From NCBI GenBank assembly GCA_019648995.1, contig BLXT01007705.1, forward strand, positions 344,228 to 371,124: a stretch of DNA of 26,897 bases, written 5' to 3'. The position numbers were made by a program, and so were the translations under genes. Positions 22,601 to 26,897 of this stretch are shown piece after piece; the stretch's first letter is position 1; the number at the start of each line of letters is the position of its first letter. The notes below the pieces were generated by a model that was given only the letters and a program-made list of their open reading frames with translations, was not told where the DNA came from and made no database searches. The stretch is from Plakobranchus ocellatus (taxonomy: Eukaryota; Mollusca; Gastropoda; Plakobranchidae).

Positions 22601-25600
22601 TGCTGGTAGGATATGTATCCTTGTTAAGTCCTCAAAAATAGACAAAGGCATATCTTTATGACCTATTTGGAAACACCTAAAAAATTTATCACACGCTCAA
22701 GGGTTAGAAGATTAATACACTTCAGTTCAATTAATCAACCCCACGTTCATTATAAGGCTGTGATCTTTACAGCTGGTCTCCCTGAAAACTTTTTAAAAGG
22801 GTGAATAACAGGATATTTGTTTACTCCAGCAGCTACTGTTTGCAACTTACTCTTCCTTTTTAATGATGGACGTGTTGAGCAGAGATGTGTAGCACAGGTT
22901 GTGTGCCATCATGATGGACGGATACAGGGATGCAAAGTCAAGGGTGGCAATCGGAATGTCATAGTAACTGGTGGATAAATAGATATATAAACTAGTCTGG
23001 ATTACAAGAAAAAGAATCAACATTTTAAAAATATAAAAAAATTTGCAAATTCAATGTAGAGAGCATGCATGCAAACAAAAATTTTGACTGCTTGCAACAC
23101 GCAATGGCAATATTTTTCTTGTGACATTAGGAGTCTCATAATATCTAAAAAAAAGTTATTGACTAAAATTTGTGTTACTGTCAATGAATAAAATTCAACT
23201 GCATTGCTCCATTGATTGACTATAGACTCCCACAGTTCCACAATTCAGCAGTGATCTCAGTAACTTTGGCTTCCAGTCAAGCCATAACATAATAGGATAT
23301 ATCTACAAATAACGCATAATACTGAACACAAATAAATTAAAAAGAATAGAACTATAATAAAAGTAAACTTGTTTTACCCTTTGTTTGGCTCTATGACAGT
23401 GGCTCCCTCATACTCATCCCCAGTTTCTATTTTCTGAGCTGGAAGCAGAAGATCCTGTTCTTTGGCCTGGACAGCAATAGACAAAAATTGGTGTGTGTCC
23501 ATTGAGCTCAAATGCAAAATAAACCAAAGCTTCTGGTATGTCAAATATATTATTATAAAATCCTAATTTTTGGTTTCTTCAAAGCCTATCCTAAAAAAGA
23601 CAATTTACTTTTAAGTATAATTGTAACATTTGAACTCAGGTCTAGTCCAAAAGCAATTCAAATTGATAGGATTTTACTGATGCAAGATACCTTTATCAAC
23701 AAAACAATAAGCAGTAGAATTATGAACTGGTTTCCTTTCAAAAGGTTAGAGAGAACATCATTTGAAAACAGGCTAATGTTTGTTGCTAATATATTTAAAG
23801 AGGAAGTCTATAAAAAGGGAGTGTGAGAGACCAAAAGTGCTGACATGGACAAAAAAAATCTTTATATAATGTTAGATCTAAACCCAATGGTATAATTCAC
23901 ATTAATTTGCAAGTTGCTTAAAAGCACCTGATCAACTAAGGAAGTCGCATTATCTTTTCTTTTCATTTTTAGCTTCGCTTTGGTAACAAAAAAAAAAAAG
24001 GATGGCAATTTTTTTATCACCAGCACACTTTTACTTAAACAATAGAAATGAGTCTACTTAAAACACCAAGTAATTGTATGCATGTGACACAACTGCAGAG
24101 CCCCTAACCAAAATTTTTAACTATTCCATGGGAAGAGTTTGCTCCTCAGCTTTTCCATTTGATTCCCCTCAACACTTACCTTGCGTAGGAGCTGAGAAAC
24201 AACCTTGATCTGCTGTCCTCTTGAGAGCAGAAACGACAGCGGCACACCTGTGACACGGGCCATCTCCATGTAGTTGATAAAGCACATCAGTTTCTCCAGC
24301 AGACGCAGAGGCAAAATGGCATCTTTCAAGCAGTATACAGCCAACCTGCGTCTTGTCTGCTCATTCCCGTTCTGAAATTTTATCAAAATATTTTTTTTTT
24401 TTTTGTAAAAAAAAAAAAAAGGTATTAGCCTCAGGTTAGGAGAAAGATTTAGAGAAAAAAGAATTTGGTTTCAAATATTTTAATGCATAAATATTTTTAA
24501 ATTAAAAAAAATAAAGATTAAAGATCCTTGAGCATAAATATCAGAAATACAAAAAAATATTTAAAAATTTGGTTCAAACAATATTTAAAACAAGAATGTA
24601 CAAGAGTAGGCTGATGAATGTTTGTCTGGCCATAACTGCATTATGGAAATAACAAAATGTTGCAGCTGAGCCAATGAACTAGAAAAAAAATCATGTGCAT
24701 AAAACAGCCTGAACAAGTCAGCACATTAAAGCAGCTCTGATACAGCTGTCTCTTCAACCTTTGAAACACTACATACAGCGCCTATTAGCTCACTCTAACT
24801 TTTTCCTATTCCCACAGCTAAAAGCTGTACCTGAAAGGAACTGCTATGAAAATGATGCCGATTTTGAGGACATTCAGTTTTGGTATTTAAAAAAAAAGCA
24901 CTAATTTCTTTGCTGACAGAATGCTGAAACTAATCCATCATTGGCAGCTCAAAGTGGATCGCAGTGGAGACAATGTTGAAAAATAAAATAAGCATCTTGC
25001 AGATGAGATTTCAAGCTTTCCTTGGTGGCTTATTTGTGTAAAAAGTATTATATTTGTAAGAGAATTATGGCCCAATAGGCATTGATTTTCAGCCTATCCT
25101 TAAAAATGTATATGACTTCAGAAAAACCAATGACATTTTTGCCAATAGGTTAAAAAATTTCAGTGCATGGCATTCAAATTTGTCAAAAAAATTATACTCA
25201 CAAACACACAATCATGAACATCATGCTGGTCTGGCATCATCTAACAATCTTCAAAATGATTTGCAATAAAGGGATATTTGAAATTGCTTTAATAACAAAA
25301 GAGTGTCCATTTGGTTTAGAATTTAGAACAAGACTTACTTGTAAGTCTGTGATGATAGAATGTTGTACATCCTCCTTTTGCTCTTGAAGAAAGTGGAAGG
25401 ACACAGAGTTGAGTGTGTATGAACGCAACTTGTAGTCACGCAGGAGAATCTGTCATAGCAGAAGAAATAATATTAAGACAGTCATGAAGTACCACAAAAG
25501 CACATTGTTCAAGCCCCTAAGTATAGTTTGGGATAGAAACAAAATCAAATTTATTACATTTTAATCAAAGAGTAAGCATGTCTTGTACCAACATTTTGAT

Positions 25601-26218
25601 AAAGCCACAATCTAGCTCTTCCAAAGAACAATTAAGTACTTTACACTTCATCTTAAAAAAGAGTGCTTTGAGTTTTTATACAGTTTACCACATTTTAGAA
25701 TGAAAAACCACTCAGCATGTCTTGATATCCAGTAGTATTTAAGTCAAAATCATAAATAATCAGGAAAAAATTACAAGTGATAAAAAGAAACAATTTTTGT
25801 TTGCCACTCTGAGACTATTTAGAAATACAATTTTCTAGTAAAGAGCAGCACCTGTTAATTCTAAAGTTAAACTTTTTCATTGCTATTTTTCATTCATTTA
25901 TCCTATGGTTAATCTTAAATGGCATTAATGTAACAGCATCTTGCTAAAGCTTTGCAGCAATTTTATTTGAAACACTTACATAATGTTGGCCCCTAAAAGA
26001 AATTTTTTCTTCAATTAAGAGCCAAAAATTTAAAGCTAGGAAATCCATACAAAAAAAAAATGTCTTAATCACTGTACCTGTAGCAAATCAAACTGCACAC
26101 GACCTTCAATGTTAAGCACTTTGTTCTCCCTTTTGCCCATTTGTCGACTTTGTATCATTGAGTCTTTGAGGACAGAGGCAACATTTTTTATCCTGCCAAG
26201 GTAGATGAAATCCCTCAC
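5641..26218 (-). CDS. POLD1: DNA polymerase delta catalytic subunit, C-terminal 689 residues (5'-partial, 16 exons)
   Basis: Family-B replicative polymerase: the nuclear catalytic subunit of Pol delta, which extends and proofreads with PCNA, chiefly on the lagging strand, and acts in repair synthesis. Sixteen minus-strand exons join in frame at GT/AG borders: 26218-26078, 25449-25339, 24371-24180, 23466-23378, 22967-22851, 17917-17804, 17425-17278, 16093-15998, 15499-15362, 14043-13871, 11382-11230, 10686-10584, 8862-8730, 8056-7943, 6446-6296 and 5737-5641. Total 2070 nt. Numbering visible residues from 1, the landmarks are Exo III YCLKD (97-101), motif [10 protein letters not shown] (from 188), motif [10 protein letters not shown] (280-288), motif C YGDTDS (339-344), KKRY (392-395), CysA zinc site C597/C600/C611/C614 and CysB 4Fe-4S site C643/C646/C656/C661. 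It ends in Trp then TAG. All key residues are intact and exon phases agree, so it looks functional. The family is about 1100 residues, so roughly 420 N-terminal residues, including Exo I and II, lie past the right edge. Identification rests on recalled similarity to vertebrate POLD1. Confidence 0.98.
5738..6295. other. POLD1 intron, no further feature
   Basis: Intron between the last two coding exons, with GTAAGA donor and CAG acceptor on minus. A G-rich run lies near 5970-5990 and open frames on both strands are A/T-rich. Nothing recognisable. Confidence 0.8.
6296..6446 (-). CDS. POLD1: POLD1 exon: CysA second half and CysB
   Basis: Residues 609-657 plus split codons at both ends. It carries C611 and C614 (second half of the CysA zinc module, which in Pol delta supports PCNA-dependent processivity) and C643, C646 and C656 of CysB, which in this family binds a 4Fe-4S cluster and anchors the accessory B subunit. 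Spacings CX10C between CysA halves and CX2C-X9-C in CysB match the family. Acceptor CCTGACAG, donor GTAAGA. Confidence 0.96.
6837..6892 (-). repeat. tRNA-like SINE fragment
   Basis: On minus, TGGCATAGTGG at 6880-6870 fits the pol III box A consensus TGGCNNAGTGG and runs on as GTTAGAG, like a tRNA D-arm. No convincing box B follows within the next 70 bases, so it is either truncated or coincidental. Confidence 0.35.
7226..7593. mobile_element. Non-autonomous hAT-like MITE (368 bp)
   Basis: The left end reads CAGGGGTGGGATT. The right end, read on the opposite strand from 7593, is CAGGGCTGGGATT, matching 12 of 13. CAGGG termini are typical of hAT-superfamily elements. Flanking sequences TATATAAC (7219-7226) and GATATAAC (7593-7600) agree at 7 of 8 positions, close to the expected 8-bp target duplication, though they overlap the element's terminal base by one. 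No transposase frame is inside. An internal inverted repeat GTCTACTC/GAGTAGAC lies at 7246-7279. The superfamily call is inference from the termini. Confidence 0.6.
7683..7762 (-). repeat. tRNA-derived SINE head, candidate
   Basis: On minus, TGGTGCAATGG (7752-7742) resembles box A and GGTTTAATCCC (7698-7688) resembles box B (consensus GGTTCGANTCC), about 54 bases apart. The box B context, GCAGGTTTAATCCCGAC, is like a T-arm. This is the pattern of an internal pol III promoter in a tRNA-derived SINE. No A-tail or target duplication was identified. Confidence 0.45.
7943..8056 (-). CDS. POLD1: POLD1 exon: CysA first half
   Basis: Residues 571-607 with split codons at both ends. It begins [10 protein letters not shown] and includes the glycine-rich IGGLAAF stretch, then CIGC (C597 and C600), the first two zinc ligands of CysA. 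Acceptor TTTTTTTCAG, donor GTAAGA. The intron interrupts the zinc module between its two Cys pairs. Confidence 0.96.
8057..8729. other. POLD1 intron, nothing recognised
   Basis: AT-rich intron with poly-T runs near 8220 and a TTCTTC repeat near 8100. No repeat element or gene recognised. Confidence 0.8.
8730..8862 (-). CDS. POLD1: POLD1 exon: thumb / C-terminal polymerase region
   Basis: Residues 526-569 plus the first base of codon 570. It contains [21 protein letters not shown], the strongly conserved end of the family-B polymerase domain before the cysteine modules. Acceptor CACACATAG, donor GTAAGT. Confidence 0.97.
8863..10583. other. POLD1 intron, nothing recognised
   Basis: 1.7-kb AT-rich intron. 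The 104-codon plus-strand frame at 8971-9285 has no recognisable domain and biased low-complexity composition. No terminal repeats or coding remnants were recognised. Confidence 0.75.
10584..10686 (-). CDS. POLD1: POLD1 exon: thumb region
   Basis: Residues 492-525, with the first base completing Arg491. Sequence blocks [19 protein letters not shown] and [13 protein letters not shown] match the conserved thumb segment of Pol delta. Acceptor GTCCTCAG, donor GTTTGT (non-consensus after GT but in frame). Confidence 0.97.
10687..11229. other. POLD1 intron, nothing recognised
   Basis: 543-bp AT-rich intron. Short plus-strand frames show no domain and partly run antisense into the neighbouring exon. 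Confidence 0.8.
11230..11382 (-). CDS. POLD1: POLD1 exon: thumb, [18 protein letters not shown] block
   Basis: Residues 441-490 plus split Arg codons at both ends (440 and 491). It contains the hallmark segment [18 protein letters not shown] and [11 protein letters not shown] of Pol delta. Acceptor TTGAGCAG, donor GTTAGT. Confidence 0.97.
11534..11610. repeat. Short interspersed repeat with three CTCACAGGAAT motifs
   Basis: CTCACAGGAAT occurs at 11558-11568, 11580-11590 and 11600-11610, spaced 22 and 20 bp. It is preceded by CAGACCTGCCAAC (11534-11546), whose reverse complement recurs at 13525-13537 beyond the gap. This looks like part of an interspersed repeat, but I cannot name the family. 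Confidence 0.5.
12176..12355. repeat. (GA)n-rich purine tract
   Basis: About 180 bases of GAGA with GGGA and CAGA interruptions, almost pure purine on plus. Simple-sequence expansion. Confidence 0.95.
12479..12539. repeat. (AC)n(AG)n compound microsatellite
   Basis: Alternating AC for about 17 bases, then GAGAGA for about 35 bases. Adjacent to the assembly gap. Confidence 0.95.
12647..13253. other. Assembly gap (607 N)
   Basis: Run of N inside a POLD1 intron, flanked by GA/AC microsatellites that probably caused the break. No coding exon is missing here: the flanking exons join at a split Arg codon and the protein is continuous. Confidence 1.
13425..13540. repeat. CpG-rich block with repeated CGGGATTT-like motifs, unidentified
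   Basis: Much richer in CG dinucleotides than its surroundings, with spaced CGGGATTT, CGGAATTT and CGGGATTT motifs ending in GTTGGCAGGTCTG. The short open frames here (13375-13602, 13445-13678) show no domain. Probably the end of an interspersed repeat that continues into the gap. Confidence 0.4.
13601..13640. repeat. (GA)n microsatellite
   Basis: About 31 bases of perfect GA followed by GACAGAGAGG, directly after a poly-T/C stretch. Confidence 0.95.
13871..14043 (-). CDS. POLD1: POLD1 exon: KKRY motif
   Basis: Residues 383-439 plus two bases of Arg440. It begins [15 protein letters not shown]; the KKRY motif (392-395) contacts the primer terminus in family-B polymerases. MDCKG and VRRDN follow, also conserved. 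Acceptor TTGCCAG, donor GTCAGA. Confidence 0.98.
14044..15361. other. POLD1 intron, nothing recognised
   Basis: 1.3-kb AT-rich intron with several T-runs. Minus-strand open frames here are short, hydrophobic and without domain signatures. Confidence 0.8.
15362..15499 (-). CDS. POLD1: POLD1 exon: polymerase motif C (YGDTDS)
   Basis: Residues 337-382. Begins [14 protein letters not shown], where D341 and D343 are the catalytic metal-binding aspartates of motif C. Ends SPIRLEFEK. Acceptor GTGTCCAG, donor GTGAGA, phase 0 at both ends. Confidence 0.99.
15500..15997. other. POLD1 intron with short microsatellites
   Basis: 498-bp intron. It holds a short CATCATCAT run near 15602-15615 and a short (TA)n at 15860-15872. 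Nothing else recognised. Confidence 0.85.
15998..16093 (-). CDS. POLD1: POLD1 exon: palm/fingers, SVTAFGR block
   Basis: Residues 305-336. [19 protein letters not shown] leads toward motif C and corresponds to the SVTGFGRQMIE segment of vertebrate POLD1. Acceptor CTTCTCAG, donor GTCAGT, phase 0 at both ends. Confidence 0.97.
16094..17277. other. POLD1 intron, only a short (TG)n
   Basis: 1.2-kb AT-rich intron. A TGTGTGTG run lies at about 17202-17216. The 16007-16381 and 16884-17189 open frames on plus have no recognisable domain. Confidence 0.8.
17278..17425 (-). CDS. POLD1: POLD1 exon: polymerase motif B
   Basis: Residues 256-304, with the first base completing Lys255. It contains [27 protein letters not shown] (280-288) is motif B of the fingers, which contacts the incoming nucleotide. 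Then [15 protein letters not shown]. Acceptor TTTTCTCAG, donor GTACTT. Confidence 0.99.
17426..17803. other. POLD1 intron, nothing recognised
   Basis: 378-bp AT-rich intron with an A-run near 17460. No further feature. Confidence 0.85.
17804..17917 (-). CDS. POLD1: POLD1 exon: fingers, [19 protein letters not shown]
   Basis: Residues 218-254 with split codons at both ends (Glu217, Lys255). [12 protein letters not shown] and [19 protein letters not shown] match the conserved fingers entry. Acceptor TTTTCAG, donor GTGAGT. It is separated from the next upstream exon by the transposon-loaded 4.9-kb intron. Confidence 0.97.
18114..18173. promoter_or_regulatory. Inverted repeat TGAAGACAAC / GTTGTCTTCA upstream of the transposase
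   Basis: TGAAGACAAC at 18114-18123 and GTTGTCTTCA at 18164-18173 are perfect 10-bp inverted repeats with a 40-base spacer containing CCGCCCGCC. They sit directly upstream of a TATA-like box and transposase exon 1. They could be subterminal binding sites for an element-encoded protein; that role is inference. Confidence 0.45.
18175..18182 (+). promoter_or_regulatory. TATA-like box of the transposase gene
   Basis: TATAAATA lies 34 bases before the first ATG (18216) and just after a GC-box-like CCGCCCGCC (18151-18159). It plausibly drove the transposase. In AT-rich DNA a chance match is possible, though the combination with the GC-rich motif is suggestive. Confidence 0.4.
18221..20244 (+). pseudogene. 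PIF/Harbinger (HARBI1-like) DDE transposase, two exons, broken
   Basis: Exon 1 (about 18221-18492) encodes [17 protein letters not shown] and [17 protein letters not shown], then a GTGAGT donor. Exon 2 (19375-20244, acceptor AACATAG) restores the split Arg and continues [53 protein letters not shown] and RRFH-type [18 protein letters not shown]. This is the standard order for the DDE nuclease of PIF/Harbinger transposons, which cuts and pastes DNA and usually makes 3-bp target duplications. Breaks: a frame change near 19500, another from a 37-bp triplication (19684-19794), a third near 20090, and Gly (19588-19590) where the first catalytic Asp of the GAIDGKH motif belongs. The second Asp (SDGG) survives only in the last repeat copy; the Glu (EAFP) remains. 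Start uncertain: a stop precedes 18221 in frame, and the ATG at 18216 is in another frame. Inactive. Confidence 0.9.
19684..19794 (+). repeat. 37-bp tandem repeat, three copies, in the transposase
   Basis: Units start GATGTGG at 19684, 19721 and 19758. The first two are exactly 37 bp; the third continues into normal transposase sequence. Each unit encodes the DVGPYxSNxD segment around the second catalytic Asp. 37 is not a multiple of three, so the duplication also shifts frame. Confidence 0.92.
20455..20851. repeat. Candidate target-site duplication TGATGATTGATT around the LINE
   Basis: Identical 12-mers at 20455-20466 and 20840-20851 bracket the LINE fragment. The right copy abuts the element's GAT-rich tail, so part of the match could be tail sequence rather than duplicated target. 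Confidence 0.55.
20467..20839 (+). mobile_element. 5'-truncated non-LTR retrotransposon (LINE) 3' end
   Basis: From about 20487 the plus strand encodes [20 protein letters not shown], then [40 protein letters not shown] and, after one frameshift, [13 protein letters not shown] up to a stop at 20833-20835. This is the C-terminal tail seen on many invertebrate LINE reverse-transcriptase proteins; I cannot fix the clade. The 3' end is a GATAGGTGATAGGTGAT-like short repeat, as in several LINE families. TGATGATTGATT occurs on both sides (20455-20466 and 20840-20851), a candidate 12-bp target-site duplication. It is a dead 5'-truncated insertion within the Harbinger remnant. Confidence 0.85.
22125..22316 (-). 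other. Unrecognised ORF in a CpG-rich block
   Basis: On minus, an open frame with an internal ATG gives [20 protein letters not shown], then [19 protein letters not shown] and a basic end [10 protein letters not shown] before TGA. Composition (charged, helical, CG-containing) differs from the AT-rich junk around it and looks like a real or former coding exon with upstream sequence. The TxRLIKL-like start is vaguely like the first helix of a MADF domain. I do not recognise the protein. It could be a first exon of the element's partner gene, another transposon relic, or chance. Confidence 0.3.
22470..22545. other. Two adjacent small hairpins
   Basis: AAGCCA-CAACCA-TGGCTT (about 22481-22498) and AGCCAC-ACAA-GTGGCT (about 22517-22532) are perfect 6-bp stems in a GC-richer stretch. 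This may be a repeat fragment; the family is not recognised. Confidence 0.4.
22851..22967 (-). CDS. POLD1: POLD1 exon: polymerase motif A
   Basis: Residues 179-216 with split codons at both ends (Gly178, Glu217). [18 protein letters not shown] contains motif A; D188 is the catalytic metal ligand. Vertebrate POLD1 has DFSSLYPSI, here DFASLYPSI; this position varies in the family. Then [12 protein letters not shown]. Acceptor CACCAG, donor GTAAGT. Confidence 0.99.
22968..23377. other. POLD1 intron, nothing recognised
   Basis: 410-bp AT-rich intron without recognisable elements. Confidence 0.85.
23378..23466 (-). CDS. POLD1: POLD1 exon: linker before motif A
   Basis: Residues 149-177 plus two bases of Gly178. 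A variable acidic stretch ([20 protein letters not shown]) followed by conserved [10 protein letters not shown]. Acceptor GCTGTCCAG, donor GTAAAA. Confidence 0.96.
23467..24179. other. POLD1 intron, nothing recognised
   Basis: 713-bp AT-rich intron. The plus-strand frame at 23512-23826 has no recognisable domain. Confidence 0.8.
24180..24371 (-). CDS. POLD1: POLD1 exon: Exo III motif
   Basis: Residues 85-148. [12 protein letters not shown] holds the Exo III motif (Y97, D101), which binds metal in the 3'-5' proofreading site; [29 protein letters not shown] and VSQLLRK follow, joining exonuclease and polymerase domains. Acceptor AATTTCAG, donor GTAAGT, phase 0 at both ends. Confidence 0.99.
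24372..25338. other. POLD1 intron, nothing recognised
   Basis: 967-bp AT-rich intron with poly-T and poly-A runs at 24391-24420. No element or gene recognised. Confidence 0.8.
25339..25449 (-). CDS. POLD1: POLD1 exon: exonuclease domain, [18 protein letters not shown]
   Basis: Residues 48-84. [16 protein letters not shown] and [14 protein letters not shown] are hallmark Pol delta exonuclease-domain blocks. Acceptor TATGACAG, donor GTAAGT, phase 0 at both ends. Confidence 0.98.
25450..26077. other. POLD1 intron, nothing recognised
   Basis: 628-bp AT-rich intron without recognisable elements. Confidence 0.85.
26078..26218 (-). CDS. POLD1: POLD1 exon, first one visible in this window
   Basis: Residues 1-47 of the visible part: [38 protein letters not shown]. 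It corresponds to the segment just after Exo II in vertebrate POLD1 (LGR...GRVQMDMLQ). Acceptor CTCTTGCAG, donor GTACAG, phase 0 at both ends. The preceding exon is not in the window. Confidence 0.96.
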
Positions 26219-26897
26219 CTGCAAGAGAAGAGGAAATATAAAATGTACATTTATATACATCTTATATATAGAAATAAAGGTTATATAATTGAGCCTTCCT
26301 TTACCTGAATGATTGACAAAGTGAAAAGCTGAACTCAAGCTAAGAGTTTCTTAGCACATTCTAATTTCTGGAAGAAAAAAAATATCAGATAAAGAATCCA
26401 AACAGACACAGAGAAGTCACTTGAAGACACCAAAAGTGTAATCAAAGCAACAGTCACAGTTGGAATGAGAAGCACCCATCTTACAACCGATTGCATCCCT
26501 AGCATCAACTGAACAAACAACAACAAACCCTAATCTTCAAACTATGCACAGGCCACGAGACTCAGGAAGTACATGTTTACTAAACTTAAAATTAGAGATA
26601 CTGAGAATTACCAGTGTGGATCTGGGCTTCAAACAGAAAAGCATTCACGGCAGTCCTGCCCAAATCTTTTGGCTCTAAGAAATTTGACTAGACAAAGGAT
26701 ACTCCCTCACCCCAAAACTGAATGGTACACTCAAAGACCTGATCTCACAGTAGATTTTGTGCTAACCAGTGGTCTACAATTTTATATAACACTTGCCAGC
26801 ATTGCAATAAAGCAGAGAAGAAGGTAAAGAATCTATAGTTCTTTATATGCCAATCCACAAAAGCAATCTAGTCAGAATTTCTTGTAAACTACAATAA
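26219..26897. other. Partial POLD1 intron at the right edge
   Basis: No upstream POLD1 exon (expected to carry the Exo II region) was found on minus. The plus-strand frame at 26573-26827 and the hydrophobic minus frame at 26335-26526 have no recognised domain. Confidence 0.7.

Larger units (their letters stand above)
17918..22850. other. 4.9-kb POLD1 intron loaded with transposon remnants
   Basis: By far the longest intron in view. It holds a broken Harbinger-type element (about 18115-21776), a nested LINE tail (20467-20839) and a CpG-rich unrecognised block (22085-22316). The remaining stretches 20850-21627 and 22320-22850 are AT-rich with poly-A runs and small hairpins and show no gene. 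Confidence 0.9.

Noticed and set aside
26335-26526. Hydrophobic minus-strand frame as a transmembrane exon upstream of POLD1
   Set aside because: No POLD1 similarity and no fit to the reading frame of the next exon; chance hydrophobic stretch in AT-rich DNA.
1-26897. CRISPR arrays, operons, prokaryotic promoters, rRNA or intact tRNA genes
   Set aside because: None present: the tandem repeats seen are microsatellites or local duplications, and the gene structure is spliceosomal eukaryotic.

Overview
This is a eukaryotic, animal-type nuclear window: AT-rich, intron-dense, full of microsatellites and decayed transposons, with one 607-base run of N. I see no prokaryotic or organellar feature. 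The exon structure, the transposon families (PIF/Harbinger with a MADF partner, a non-LTR retrotransposon tail, an hAT-like MITE, tRNA-like SINE fragments) and the GA/AC arrays fit a marine invertebrate. A sea urchin or other invertebrate deuterostome is my best guess, at low confidence.

The one functional gene I can support is the catalytic subunit of DNA polymerase delta (POLD1/Pol3), on the minus strand and covering almost the whole window. Sixteen consecutive coding exons (26218 down to 5641) join in frame with GT/AG borders into 2070 nt, that is 689 residues plus a TAG stop. This is the C-terminal ~60 % of the protein: Exo III, polymerase motifs A, B and C, the KKRY motif, and the CysA and CysB cysteine clusters. 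The N-terminal part, including Exo I and Exo II, lies beyond the right edge.

The introns carry the accessory material. The 4.9-kb intron at 17918-22850 holds a degenerate PIF/Harbinger element. Its transposase exons are on plus (18221-18492, 19375-20244) and the exons of a MADF-BESS protein are on minus (21776-21628, 19216-18606), so exons of the two opposed genes alternate. Both genes are broken by frameshifts or stops, the first catalytic Asp of the transposase is Gly, and a 37-bp unit is triplicated over the second catalytic Asp. A 5'-truncated LINE tail with a 12-bp candidate target-site duplication is nested inside. A CpG-rich block with an unrecognised minus-strand ORF follows at about 22085-22316.

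The intron at 6447-7942 holds a 368-bp hAT-like MITE and tRNA-like SINE fragments. The intron at 11383-13870 holds purine-rich arrays around the assembly gap, and short repeats on both sides of it that share an inverted 13-mer. The left 5.2 kb is 3' flank. There, a three-copy tandem repeat of 52-54 bp includes the last codons and the stop of the polymerase gene.
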